A DNA stretch of 64,000 nucleotides from the NCBI GenBank assembly GCA_963848045.1, contig CAWKCC010000001.1:310001-374000 (forward strand), read 5' to 3'. The notes under the pieces are model-generated. The model was given only the letters and a program-made list of their open reading frames with translations, searched no databases and was not told the DNA's origin. The first letter of the stretch is position 1, and each line of letters starts with the position of its first letter. Below are positions 41,088 through 49,858 of the stretch, piece after piece. A program made the translations under genes and the position numbers. This DNA comes from CAVUAT01 sp963848045. GTDB lineage: Bacteria; Actinomycetota; Thermoleophilia; Solirubrobacterales; 70-9.

Positions 41088-42085
41088 GCCTGCCGCTCGC
41101 CGAGGTGGGCCTGGCGGAGGCGACCGGGACCATGATCTTGAAGTCGTTCCTGATCTTCCTCGGCGTGTTCCTGATCGTGCCGGTGCTGACCCTGGTCGAG
41201 CGCAAGCTGATCGGTCGCTTCCAGAACCGCTATGGGCCCAACCGCGTCGGCCCGGTCGGGCTGCTGCAGCCGTTCGCCGACATCGTCAAGCTCGCCGGCA
41301 AGGAGAACTTCCGGCCCGATGCGGCCGTGCCGCTGCTGTTCGCGATCGCACCCGCGATCGCGATTCTCGCGGGCATCGTCACCCTGGCGATAATCCCCTT
41401 CGGGAACGTCGTGGACGGGGTCGGGCTCTACGGGATCGACGTCTCGATCGGGGTGCTCTACTTCTTCGCCTTCGGCTCGCTCTCGTTCTACAGCCTGCTG
41501 CTCGCCGGCTGGTCGTCGGGCTCCAAGTACAGCTTCCTCGGCTCGATGCGCTCGGCGGCGCAGCTGATCTCCTACGAGGTCGCGATGGGCCTCTCCCTGA
41601 TCGGCGTGGTGATGATGGCCGGCTCGCTCTCGCTGCCCTCGATCGTCGAGGCTCAGGGCGAGGTCTGGTACATCGTCCCGCAGCTGATCGGCTTCCTGAT
41701 CTTCATGGTCGCCGCCTTCGCCGAGACCAACCGCGCCCCGTTCGACCTGCCCGAGGCCGACGCCGAGCTGGTGCAGGGCTACATGACCGAGTACGGCGGC
41801 ACCCGCTTCGGCTCCTACCTGCTCGCCGAGTACCTGGAGATGTTCGTCGTCTCGGGGATCGCGGTCACCTTCTTCCTCGGCGGCTGGATGGGGCCGGGCC
41901 CCGACTGGCTAGATCCGATCTGGACCGTGATCAAGATCCTGGCGGTGATCTTCTTCTTCATCTGGATCCGCGCCACCCTGCCCCGCCTGCGCTACGACCA
42001 GCTGATGAGCCTCGGCTGGAAGGTGATGCTCCCGCTCGCCACCCTGAACGCACTCGTCACCGCGGTGCTGGTCACCGTCCTCTGA
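41084..42085 (+). CDS. nuoH: NADH-quinone oxidoreductase subunit H
   Basis: 333 aa, eight transmembrane helices. Conserved RFQNRYGPNRVGPVGLLQP and DIVKLAGKENFRP loops line the quinone entrance; AAFAETNRAPFDLPEADAEL is the signature. The heel subunit of the membrane arm connecting the quinone site with the proton channels. Start ATG overlaps the nuoG stop. Confidence 0.98.
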   Translation: MSLPLAEVGLAEATGTMILKSFLIFLGVFLIVPVLTLVERKLIGRFQNRYGPNRVGPVGLLQPFADIVKLAGKENFRPDAAVPLLFAIAPAIAILAGIVTLAIIPFGNVVDGVGLYGIDVSIGVLYFFAFGSLSFYSLLLAGWSSGSKYSFLGSMRSAAQLISYEVAMGLSLIGVVMMAGSLSLPSIVEAQGEVWYIVPQLIGFLIFMVAAFAETNRAPFDLPEADAELVQGYMTEYGGTRFGSYLLAEYLEMFVVSGIAVTFFLGGWMGPGPDWLDPIWTVIKILAVIFFFIWIRATLPRLRYDQLMSLGWKVMLPLATLNALVTAVLVTVL

Positions 42086-42097
42086 GGAGCCAAGGAA

Positions 42098-42673
42098 ATG
42101 GAAGCCAAGCTGAACACCGACAAGACCGACTGGGAGCAGTTCCCCTACCTCGACTCCGCCGACGTGATCTCGGTGCAGCGGGGGCCCGAGCCGGGCGGGG
42201 CCGGCGGCGCCTACCGGGTCTTCGGCGCGACGCTGAAGGGACTGCGCACCACCTTCGCCCGCATCATCGAGGGGCCGGTGACGATCCAGTACCCGGAGGA
42301 GAAGACCCCGGTCTACCCGCGCTTCCGCGGCCGCCACAAGCTGCACCGCTTCGAGGACTCGGGCCTGGAGAAATGCGTCGGCTGCTCGCTCTGCGCCGCG
42401 GCCTGCCCCTCGGACTGCATCCGCGTCGTGGCCCGGGAGAACGATCCCGCCGACCGCGTATCCGCCGGCGAGCGCTACGCCGAGGTCTACGAGATCAACC
42501 TCAGCCGTTGCATCTTCTGCGGCTACTGCGAGGTCGCCTGCCCCTTCGACGCGATCACGATGGGCCACGACTACGAGATGTCCGACTACAACCGGGCCGA
42601 CCTGATCTTCACCAAGGAGATGCTGCTGGCCGAGCCGGTCGACCGCGCGCCCCTGCGAAGGGAGGGCGAGTGA
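42098..42673 (+). CDS. nuoI: NADH-quinone oxidoreductase subunit I
   Basis: 191 aa from ATG 42098, 12 bases after nuoH with AAGGA-type Shine-Dalgarno. Two 4Fe-4S sites (N6a/N6b): KCVGCSLCAAACPSDCIRV and RCIFCGYCEVACPFDAITMG. A moderately long N-terminus (first 55 residues) precedes the YPRFRGRHKLHRFEDSGLEK stretch. It passes electrons to NuoB. Confidence 0.97.
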   Translation: MEAKLNTDKTDWEQFPYLDSADVISVQRGPEPGGAGGAYRVFGATLKGLRTTFARIIEGPVTIQYPEEKTPVYPRFRGRHKLHRFEDSGLEKCVGCSLCAAACPSDCIRVVARENDPADRVSAGERYAEVYEINLSRCIFCGYCEVACPFDAITMGHDYEMSDYNRADLIFTKEMLLAEPVDRAPLRREGE

Positions 42674-42785
42674 CGCGGCGGCCCGTGAAGTCGAGCGCCG
42701 CGAGCACGAGTCCTGATCGGGCCCGCGAGCCGGGCTGCGCGCCCCGGGCCCCGGGAGCTGAGCATCCGCCGGGGGGAGCCGGCCG

Positions 42786-43373
42786 GTGAAGGAGGTCTGC
42801 TTCTTCGCGGGCGCGATCGGCGCGCTCGGTGGCGCCATCGCTGTGATCCTGCTGCGAAACGCCTTCTACAGCGTGCTGGCGCTGATCGTGCACCTGATCT
42901 CTCTGGCCGGTCTCTTCCTGCTGCTGCAGGGCGAGTTCATCGCAGCGGCCCAGATCGTCGTCTACGCCGGAGCGGTGATGGTGCTCTACGTGTTCGTCGC
43001 CGCCTACGTCGGCAATGTCGACGAGCCGCTCTGGGAGCCGATCCCGGGCCAGCGCCTGCTGGCGCCGCTGCTGGGCATCGCCCTGTTCGTCGAGATCGGC
43101 ATAGCCGTGATCGGCTCGGGGCTGAAGTCGATCGAGAGCGAGGGGCCCACCGTCAGCTTCGGCTTCGGCTCTCCCGAGTCGATCGGCAGGCTGCTGCTGG
43201 AGCGCTTCCTGATCGCCTTCGAGGCCTCCTCCCTGCTGCTCCTACTCGCAGCCGTCGGCGCCGTCATCCTCGCCGCCCGCCAGCGAGACACCGGGGGCAC
43301 GCCCAAGGAGCCCACCACTGCCGAAGCACCGCCCGGCACCCCCGCAGGCGTAGCCGAGGAGGTGGCCGGCTGA
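42786..43373 (+). CDS. nuoJ: NADH-quinone oxidoreductase subunit J
   Basis: 195 aa from GTG 42786, with GGGGGAG upstream. Five hydrophobic helices; the helix-3 pi-bulge region QIVVYAGAVMVLYVFV is the signature. C-terminal 35 residues are Pro/Thr/Ala-rich and probably disordered. It is separated from nuoI by 112 bases, the only sizeable gap in the operon. The stop overlaps nuoK's ATG by 1 base. Confidence 0.96.
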   Translation: MKEVCFFAGAIGALGGAIAVILLRNAFYSVLALIVHLISLAGLFLLLQGEFIAAAQIVVYAGAVMVLYVFVAAYVGNVDEPLWEPIPGQRLLAPLLGIALFVEIGIAVIGSGLKSIESEGPTVSFGFGSPESIGRLLLERFLIAFEASSLLLLLAAVGAVILAARQRDTGGTPKEPTTAEAPPGTPAGVAEEVAG

Positions 43374-43672
43374 TGGACCTCTCCTGGTACCTGGTGCTCT
43401 CGGGCCTGATCTTCGCGACGGGCGTGGTCGGAGTGCTGGTGCGCCGCAGCCCGCTGGTGATCCTGCTCTGCATCGAGCTGATGCTGAACGCCGGGAACCT
43501 GGCCCTGCTCGCCTTCTCGCGCTCGCTCGGCAATGAGGACGGGCAGGTGTTCGCGCTGGTGGTGATGGTAATCGCGGCCTGCGAGGTCGTGGTCGGGCTG
43601 GGGCTGATCGTCGCCGCCTACCGCCGGCGCATCCCGCTCAACGTCGACCAGTTCCGGTCGCTGCGAGGCTGA
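43373..43672 (+). CDS. nuoK: NADH-quinone oxidoreductase subunit K
   Basis: 99 aa, three transmembrane helices (MrpC-like). The membrane-embedded Glu in VILLCIELMLNAGNLALLAF and a second Glu in AACEVVVGLGLIVA are conserved for proton movement. Standard length. Confidence 0.97.
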   Translation: MDLSWYLVLSGLIFATGVVGVLVRRSPLVILLCIELMLNAGNLALLAFSRSLGNEDGQVFALVVMVIAACEVVVGLGLIVAAYRRRIPLNVDQFRSLRG

Positions 43673-43674
43673 GG

Positions 43675-45681
43675 ATGGACGCGACCACCTACGGCTGGCT
43701 GACCCTCGCCCTGCCGCTCGCAGGCAGCCTGATCATCGCCTTCGGCTGGCGCCTGCTGCCCGGGCGCAGCGCGGGCTGGATCGGGACCGCGGCGATCGGG
43801 CTCGCCTTCCTCGCGGCGATCGGCGCCTGCGTGCAGATCCTCGACCTGCCCACCGACCAGCGCCAGCTCACCGACTCGCTCTACGACTATGCGTCGGTTG
43901 CGGGGCTGGACGTTCAGATGAACGTGCTGGTCGACCCCCTCTCGGTCTACATGTGCCTGATCGTCACCGGGATCTCGACCATGATCCACCTCTACTCGAT
44001 CTCCTACCTGACCAGCGATCAGGGGTTCGCGAGGTTCTTCAGCTACCTCAACTTCTTCGTCTTCTCGATGCTGCTGTTGCTGCTGGCGGGCAACCTGGTG
44101 CTGCTGATCGTCGGCTGGGCCTTCGTGGGCTTCGCCTCCTACGCGCTGATCAGCTTCTGGTACCGGCGGGAGACTGCGACCCGCGCCGGCATGAAGGCCT
44201 TCGTGATCAACGTGGTCGGCGATGTCGGACTGGTGCTGGCGGCGCTGTTCATCTTCCGCGAGCTCGGCACCTTCGACCTGCTCGAGATCTTCGAGCGGGC
44301 CCCCGAGCAGCTCAGCGTCAACGAGGGGGTTGCGGTGGCGATCGGCTGTCTGCTGCTGGTCGGCGCCTTCGCCAAGTCCGCGCAGATCCCGTTCCACACC
44401 TGGCTGCCCGACGCGATGGAGGGTCCGACCCCGGTCTCGGCCCTGATCCACGCCGCGACCATGGTCACCGCCGGCGTCTATCTGATCGGGCGCTTCCACC
44501 CGATCTTCGAGATCGCGCTGACCGCGGCCGACATCGCCGCCGTCGTCGGCCTGGCGACGCTGCTGATCGCGGCCACGATCGCGCTGGTGGTCACCGACCT
44601 GAAGCGGATCATCGCGTACTCGACGATGAGCCAGATCGGCTACATGATCATGGGAGTCGGGATCGGCGCCTACAGCGCGGCCTTCTTCCATCTCATGACC
44701 CACGCCTTCTTCAAGGCGCTCCTGTTCATGGCGGCGGGCTCGATCATCGGCGCCATGGCCAACCGCCAGAACATCGACCTGATGGGAGGCTTCCGCCGCG
44801 CCATGCCCTTCACCTCGATCACCCTGCTGATCGGAGCCCTGGCGCTCGCGGCCTTCCCGTTCACCTCGGGCTTCTTCTCCAAGGACGAGATCCTGGCCTT
44901 CGCCGAGCACCGCGGCGGCTTCTACTGGGTGTTCGCGATCGGCGGCTACATCGGAGCGCTGCTGACGGCCGTCTACGCCTTCCGGATCGGCTTCCGGGTC
45001 GTCTACCAGGAGCCCTGCGAGGAGGCCCTCGAGCTCGAGCGGGGCCACCTCCACCACGCCGAGCCCGAGAATCCCGAGACCGGCGAGGCCGAGGACACCG
45101 AGGTCGGCTTCCCCGGCTCATCGCACCAGATCGCCGAGCGGGAGTGGCCGATGAAGATCGCGATGAGCACGCTCGCCTTCGGGGCCCTGTTCGCGGGTTT
45201 CGTGCAGGTGCCGGGCCTGGACGCGGTCGTCGAGCACTTCCTCGAGGGCTCCTTCGAGGACTCGACCCTCTACAACGACCTGCCCTCCGACGCGGCCGAA
45301 TGGCGCGGGCTGGCGATCGGCGCGATCATCTCGCTGCTCGGGGTAGGGCTCGCCGCACAGCTCTACCTGCGCCGGCCGGGCACCACCCGGCGCCTGCAGG
45401 AGCGCTTCGCCGGGCTGCACTCCTTCCTCTCGCACAAGTGGTACTTCGATGAGCTGATCGACGCTGTCGTGGTCAGGCCGATGCTGGCCCTGGGGCGCTG
45501 GTGCAACTCGACCTTCGAGCGCTATGTGGTGCGCGGCCTCGTCGACGGCACCGAGGACTTCGCCAAGTCCGCAAACGCCGCCGTGCGCTCCGCCCAGTCG
45601 GGCTACCTGCGCGGCTACGCCCTGCTGCTGGTCATGGGCTTCGCCGGGCTCGCCCTCTACTTCCTGGTGGCGGGCTCGTGA
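43675..45681 (+). CDS. nuoL: NADH-quinone oxidoreductase subunit L
   Basis: 668 aa. Antiporter-like subunit with about 16 helices: LLIVGWAFVGFASYALISFW (TM5 Glu replaced by the GWAFVG pattern, with Lys in AKSAQIPFHTWLPDAMEGPTP), HAATMVTAGVYLIGR, and SHLMTHAFFKALLF-type region reading FHLMTHAFFKALLFMAAGS. A charged loop rich in Glu and His at residues 445-480 precedes the last helices. Distal proton-pumping subunit with the lateral helix at the C-terminus. Confidence 0.97.
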   Translation: MDATTYGWLTLALPLAGSLIIAFGWRLLPGRSAGWIGTAAIGLAFLAAIGACVQILDLPTDQRQLTDSLYDYASVAGLDVQMNVLVDPLSVYMCLIVTGISTMIHLYSISYLTSDQGFARFFSYLNFFVFSMLLLLLAGNLVLLIVGWAFVGFASYALISFWYRRETATRAGMKAFVINVVGDVGLVLAALFIFRELGTFDLLEIFERAPEQLSVNEGVAVAIGCLLLVGAFAKSAQIPFHTWLPDAMEGPTPVSALIHAATMVTAGVYLIGRFHPIFEIALTAADIAAVVGLATLLIAATIALVVTDLKRIIAYSTMSQIGYMIMGVGIGAYSAAFFHLMTHAFFKALLFMAAGSIIGAMANRQNIDLMGGFRRAMPFTSITLLIGALALAAFPFTSGFFSKDEILAFAEHRGGFYWVFAIGGYIGALLTAVYAFRIGFRVVYQEPCEEALELERGHLHHAEPENPETGEAEDTEVGFPGSSHQIAEREWPMKIAMSTLAFGALFAGFVQVPGLDAVVEHFLEGSFEDSTLYNDLPSDAAEWRGLAIGAIISLLGVGLAAQLYLRRPGTTRRLQERFAGLHSFLSHKWYFDELIDAVVVRPMLALGRWCNSTFERYVVRGLVDGTEDFAKSANAAVRSAQSGYLRGYALLLVMGFAGLALYFLVAGS

Positions 45682-47396
45682 TCCACCTCGCACTCTGGGT
45701 GCCGCTTGGGGCCGGCATCCTCGCCTGCCTGGTGCCGCGGCGGTGGACCCCCTGGGTCGCCCTGCTCGGTGGCTTTGTGGCGCTCGTCTTGGCGACTCGG
45801 CTGGTGATCGATTTCGACCCCGACGCCGCCGGCCTGCAGCACACCGTCGACGAGAGCTGGATCCCCGACCTCGGGGTGCGCTACTCGCTCGGCGTCGACG
45901 GGATCAGCATCTTCCTGGTGCTACTGACCCCGATCTCCTGGTTCGCGGTCACCGCCTGGTCGGTGATCCGAACGCCGGAACGGCGCAAGACCTACTTCCT
46001 GCTGCTCGGAACCGCGCACACGGCGACGCTGGGCGCCTTCCTCGCCCAGGACCTGCTGCTCTTCGTCCTCTTCTTCGACCTGATGCTGATCCCGTTCTAC
46101 TTCCTGTTCGGAAGCTGGGGCACCGAGCACCCGGGGCGCAAGGGCGAGGGGCCGATCCGCCCGCAGCCGGCCACGATCAAGATGGTCGTCTACACGCTGG
46201 TCGGCTCGCTGCTGATGCTGGTCGGCGCGGTCGCCACCGGCATCATCGCCGGCGACGGCACGCCCGAGTTCTCGATGCAGGCCCTGGCGGCCGACCCGAT
46301 CGGCGAGGGCAGCCAGCGCTGGATCTTCTGGTTCTTCGCCGCCGCCTTCCTGATCAAGATGCCCGCCTTCTTGGTGCACGCCTGGATGCCCGACGCCTAC
46401 CGGGTGGCGCCGCTGACGGCCCTGGCGGTGTTCACGGCGGTGCTCTCGAAGGTCGGCGCCTACGGCTTCCTGCGGGTGGTGCTGCCTCTCTTCCCCGACG
46501 CCACGATCGAGTTTCAGGAGATCCTGCTGGTGATCGCGCTCGCCTCGATCCTCTACGGGTCGGTGATGGCCTTCACCCAGTCGAGCGCCAGGCTGGTGGC
46601 CGGCTACTCCTCGGTCGCCCAGCTCGGCTTCATCACCCTCGGCATCTTCGCCCTGCGCCCCGACGGCGCCGACGGCGCCGTGCTGCAGATGGTCAACCAC
46701 GGCATCGTTCTGGTGCCGCTGATGCTGATCCTGGTGCTGCTGGCCGAGCGCTCTGGCGGCGACGACATCCGCAAGATGGGCGGTATCGCGATGCGCGCGC
46801 CGGTGCTCGCCACCTTCTTCCTGATCGTAGCCATGGCCCTGCTGGCGATACCCGGCTCGGCCAACTTCATCGGCGAGTTCTACATCCTCAACGGCATCTT
46901 CCAGGAGAAGATCGTGTTCGCGCTCCTCGCCAGCCTGGCGATCGCGATGGCCGCCTACTACGCCCTGCGCCTGTTCCAGCACGCCATGCACAACCGCAAG
47001 CCCGAGGGAGTCGAGTCCAGGGAGGTAGGTCGCCCCGAGGGAGTCATCATCGGCGCCCTGGTCGCCTGCATCATCGCGCTGGCGCTCTACCCGCAGCTGA
47101 TCCTGAAGCGGACCGATGCCTCGGTCGAGCAGAAGCTGAGCGCCGTCGAGCAACGGAGCGGAGCCTCAGCATCCCCTTCGATCGCGTCGCAAGCCGCCGC
47201 CCCCGGACGCGAAGCGGAGGAGGCGGCGGTTGACCCGAGCGGAGCCTCAGCATCCCCTTCGATCGCGTCGCAAGCCGCCGCCCCCGGACGCGAAGCGGAG
47301 GAGGCGGCGGTTGACCCGAGCGGAGCCTCAGCATCCCCTTCGATCGCGTCGCAAGCCGCCGCCCCCGGACGCGAAGCGGAGGAGGCGGCGGAATGA
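45678..47396 (+). CDS. nuoM: NADH-quinone oxidoreductase subunit M (repeat-extended C-terminus)
   Basis: 572 aa from GTG 45678, overlapping the nuoL stop. Antiporter-like: LLLFVLFFDLMLIPFYFLFG with TM5 Asp/Glu positions, KMPAFLVHAWMPDAYRVAP, and YSSVAQLGFITLGIF. The protein should end about residue 492. Instead it carries three copies of a 27-residue Ala/Ser/Glu unit (GASASPSIASQAA...) before the stop. Whether the tail is tolerated or functional is unknown. Overlaps nuoN by 4 bases. Confidence 0.96.
   Translation: MIHLALWVPLGAGILACLVPRRWTPWVALLGGFVALVLATRLVIDFDPDAAGLQHTVDESWIPDLGVRYSLGVDGISIFLVLLTPISWFAVTAWSVIRTPERRKTYFLLLGTAHTATLGAFLAQDLLLFVLFFDLMLIPFYFLFGSWGTEHPGRKGEGPIRPQPATIKMVVYTLVGSLLMLVGAVATGIIAGDGTPEFSMQALAADPIGEGSQRWIFWFFAAAFLIKMPAFLVHAWMPDAYRVAPLTALAVFTAVLSKVGAYGFLRVVLPLFPDATIEFQEILLVIALASILYGSVMAFTQSSARLVAGYSSVAQLGFITLGIFALRPDGADGAVLQMVNHGIVLVPLMLILVLLAERSGGDDIRKMGGIAMRAPVLATFFLIVAMALLAIPGSANFIGEFYILNGIFQEKIVFALLASLAIAMAAYYALRLFQHAMHNRKPEGVESREVGRPEGVIIGALVACIIALALYPQLILKRTDASVEQKLSAVEQRSGASASPSIASQAAAPGREAEEAAVDPSGASASPSIASQAAAPGREAEEAAVDPSGASASPSIASQAAAPGREAEEAAE
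47157..47393 (+). repeat. Three 81-bp tandem repeats inside the nuoM 3' end
   Basis: Unit starts at 47157, 47238 and 47319, each 81 bases, identical in the parts compared; the third copy ends at the stop. Because 81 is a multiple of three the reading frame is kept. It is GC-rich and on the minus strand also reads as a long open frame, so it may derive from a mobile or intergenic repeat. Confidence 0.9.
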
Positions 47397-48919
47397 GCGA
47401 GTTCAACGCGCCGGATATCGACTACGCGGGGCTCTCGCCGGTGATCGCGCTCACCGTCGGGCTGGTAGTGGTGCTGATGGCGGGCCTGCTGCGCACGTCG
47501 CGATGGGTCAACCCCTCGCTCGCGATCGCGACCCTGGCCACTACCGCGGGGCTGGCGATCTGGCAGTGGGGCGAGCGGGCCGACCTTGTCTCGGGGGCCC
47601 TGCGGCTCGACGAGCTGGCGCTTGCTGCGGTGCTGATCGCCTGCTTCGCGGCGGCCATCACCGTGATCCTGTCGATCCGCGAGCCCTCGGCCGAGGCCGC
47701 GGGCCTCGGCGCCTTCTACGCGCTGCTGATCGGCTCCGTGCTCGGAATGACGCTGCTGGCCCAGTCGCAGAACCTGGTCAGCTTCTTCGTCGGGCTCGAG
47801 CTGCTCTCGATCCCCCTGTATGTGATGTGCGGCTCGGCGATCCGCAAGGAGGCCTCCCTGGAGGCGGGGCTCAAGTACCTGATCATCGGCTCGATCGGGT
47901 CGGCGACACTGCTCTACGGGTTCGCGTTCATCTACGGCGCCTCCGGCTCGACCGACTTCAACCAGATCGCGACGGCGCTCAGCTCTGGCGGGCAGGCGAA
48001 TGACACGCTGATCCTGATCGGCACGGCGATGGCCCTGGTGGGGGTCGCCTTCAAGGTCTCGCTGGCCCCGTTTCACCAGTGGACCCCCGACGTCTATCAG
48101 GGAGCCCCCACCCCGGTGACCTCGTTCATGGCCGTTGCCACCAAGGCAGCCGCCTTCGTCGCCTTCGTTCGCCTGTTCGAGGTCGCGCTGGGGCCGGTCG
48201 CCGACGACTGGCAGCCTGCGCTCGCCGCCCTGGCGGTGATCTCGATCGCAGTGGGCAACATCGGCGCCCTGGGCCAGGACTCACTGAAGCGCCTGCTCGG
48301 TTGGTCGGGCGTCGCGCAGGCCGGCTACATGCTCGCCGGGATCGTGGTCGCCAGCCAGACTGGGCTCGAGGCCCTGATCTTCTACCTCGCCGCGTATGCG
48401 CTGATGAATCTCGCGATCTTCACCGTGATCGTCGCCCGCGAGCGGGAGACCGCGTTCGGCGACGACATCCGGTCGGTCGAGGGCATCGGGCGCTCGCGGC
48501 CGCTGCTCGCCTGGCCGCTGACGATCGGCTTCCTGGCACTCGCCGGCGTGCCGGCCACCACCGGCTTCATCGGCAAGCTCTTCCTGATCGAGGCCACGGT
48601 CGAGGCCGACTACACCTGGCTCGGCGTCGCGATCGTGGTCGGCACGATGGTCTCGATGGCCTACTACCTGAGGGTGCTTGCGGCCGTCTGGATGAAGCCC
48701 GACCCCGCCGCGGCACCCGCGGCGATGCCTGCGATCGCCGGCGCCTCACCCGAGGCCGACACCCAGGGCGGCGAGTCCGTGAAGGGAGCCGGGGATTGCG
48801 CCCTGGTGGTCGGCGCGGGCATCCTCTGCGCCGCCGCCACGGTCGCCTTCGGCGTCTACCCCGACCCCCTGGTCGAGTGGGCGACGAGCGCGGCATCCTC
48901 GCTGGCGACCTTCCTCTAG
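47393..48919 (+). CDS. nuoN: NADH-quinone oxidoreductase subunit N
   Basis: 508 aa from ATG 47393. Antiporter-like with GLELLSIPLYVMCG (TM5 Glu), LAPFHQWTPDVYQGAPTPV (Lys-bearing helix region), GWSGVAQAGYMLAGIV, and PLTIGFLALAGVPATTGFIG. Last gene of the operon. A 30-residue Ala/Gly/Asp-rich loop (PAAMPAIAGASPEADTQGGE) lies before the final helix. Confidence 0.97.
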   Translation: MSEFNAPDIDYAGLSPVIALTVGLVVVLMAGLLRTSRWVNPSLAIATLATTAGLAIWQWGERADLVSGALRLDELALAAVLIACFAAAITVILSIREPSAEAAGLGAFYALLIGSVLGMTLLAQSQNLVSFFVGLELLSIPLYVMCGSAIRKEASLEAGLKYLIIGSIGSATLLYGFAFIYGASGSTDFNQIATALSSGGQANDTLILIGTAMALVGVAFKVSLAPFHQWTPDVYQGAPTPVTSFMAVATKAAAFVAFVRLFEVALGPVADDWQPALAALAVISIAVGNIGALGQDSLKRLLGWSGVAQAGYMLAGIVVASQTGLEALIFYLAAYALMNLAIFTVIVARERETAFGDDIRSVEGIGRSRPLLAWPLTIGFLALAGVPATTGFIGKLFLIEATVEADYTWLGVAIVVGTMVSMAYYLRVLAAVWMKPDPAAAPAAMPAIAGASPEADTQGGESVKGAGDCALVVGAGILCAAATVAFGVYPDPLVEWATSAASSLATFL

Positions 48920-48931
48920 CCGTACCTCCCC

Positions 48932-49852
48932 CTGGGGGTCCTGCTGACAGTCGCCGCGATCATCGGGGCGACGGCCGCGGGCGTCGCCGCCGAGCTGCGC
49001 TGGAGCAACCGCGCCGGGGCTGTAGCCAGGGCGGGGCTGAGAGTGAGCGTGTTCACGCTCCTGCCCTTCGTCACGTTCTTCAATCTCGCCCGGCTCGAGG
49101 TCGACGCCGACATCGGCGTCGGAATCGTGCTCGGCTACACGGCGATCGCCACCGTCACCGGTCTCGCCTGGTGGACGGGCCGTGCCCTGCGGCTGCCGCG
49201 AGCGACGCGAGGCTCGCTGATCGTCTGCGTGCTGGTGGCCAACACCGGCTATCTCGGCTATCCGCTGAGCGCCTCGCTGCTCGGCTTCGACTCGCTCGGC
49301 GAGGCCGTCGCCTGGGACCTGCTGGTGAGCGCCCCGGCGCTGCTGTTGTTCGGCTTCGCCGTCGGCGCGGCCTTCGGTGACCGGGCCGGCGAGACTCCGC
49401 GCGAGCGGGTGCGGGCCTTCTTCACCCGCAACCCGCCGCTCTACGCCGCGATCGCAGCCCTGCTGGCGCCCGACGCGCTGGCCCCCGACGCGCTGGTCGA
49501 TGCTTCCCGGCTGGCCGTGGTGATGCTGCTGCCGATCGGCTTCTTCGCCGTGGGCGCGATCCTCGCCGAGGAGGCCGAGGAGGGGCAGCTGACGCTGGGC
49601 TCGTCTCTACGGGTGCCGGTGACGATCGCGATCGGCCTGCGGATGTTCGCGGCGCCCGCACTGCTCTTCATGCTGGCGCTCCCCGTCATCGACCTTCCCG
49701 GTCCCTACCTGCTGCTGGCGGCGATGCCCTGCGGCATCAACACCCTGCTGGTCGGTCACCTCTACGGTCTCGACCTGCGCCTGGCCGCCCAGGCCGTCGC
49801 TTGGTCGACGTCGATCGCCATCGTCGCGTCACTGGGAAGCCTGGCCCTCTAG
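48932..49852 (+). CDS. AEC family transporter (auxin efflux carrier-like)
   Basis: Hydrophobic protein of about 306 aa. The first canonical start, GTG 49043, leaves out an obvious first helix (LLTVAAIIGATAAGVAAEL). That helix is encoded in frame directly behind the nuoN stop, so a CTG start near 48932 is proposed here. Family features: LLPFVTFFNLARL, VANTGYLGYPLSASLLGF with the NTGYLG motif, and LLLAAMPCGINTLLVGHLYG in the C-terminal half. A bile-acid:sodium-fold permease of unknown substrate, perhaps an organic acid. It begins 12 bases after nuoN, so it may share its transcript. Its stop is 6 bases from the convergent GGDEF gene's stop. Confidence 0.8.
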   Translation: MGVLLTVAAIIGATAAGVAAELRWSNRAGAVARAGLRVSVFTLLPFVTFFNLARLEVDADIGVGIVLGYTAIATVTGLAWWTGRALRLPRATRGSLIVCVLVANTGYLGYPLSASLLGFDSLGEAVAWDLLVSAPALLLFGFAVGAAFGDRAGETPRERVRAFFTRNPPLYAAIAALLAPDALAPDALVDASRLAVVMLLPIGFFAVGAILAEEAEEGQLTLGSSLRVPVTIAIGLRMFAAPALLFMLALPVIDLPGPYLLLAAMPCGINTLLVGHLYGLDLRLAAQAVAWSTSIAIVASLGSLAL

Positions 49853-49858
49853 CGGAGG

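Noticed and set aside
43618..45057. 479-codon antisense frame opposite nuoK-nuoL
   Set aside because: Composition is Gln/Arg/Asp-rich and without known motifs; nuoL on the other strand is certain.
47157..47396. Treating the nuoM repeats as a separate gene on the minus strand
   Set aside because: The minus-strand frame is only an antisense reading of the repeat; the plus-strand frame is continuous with nuoM.
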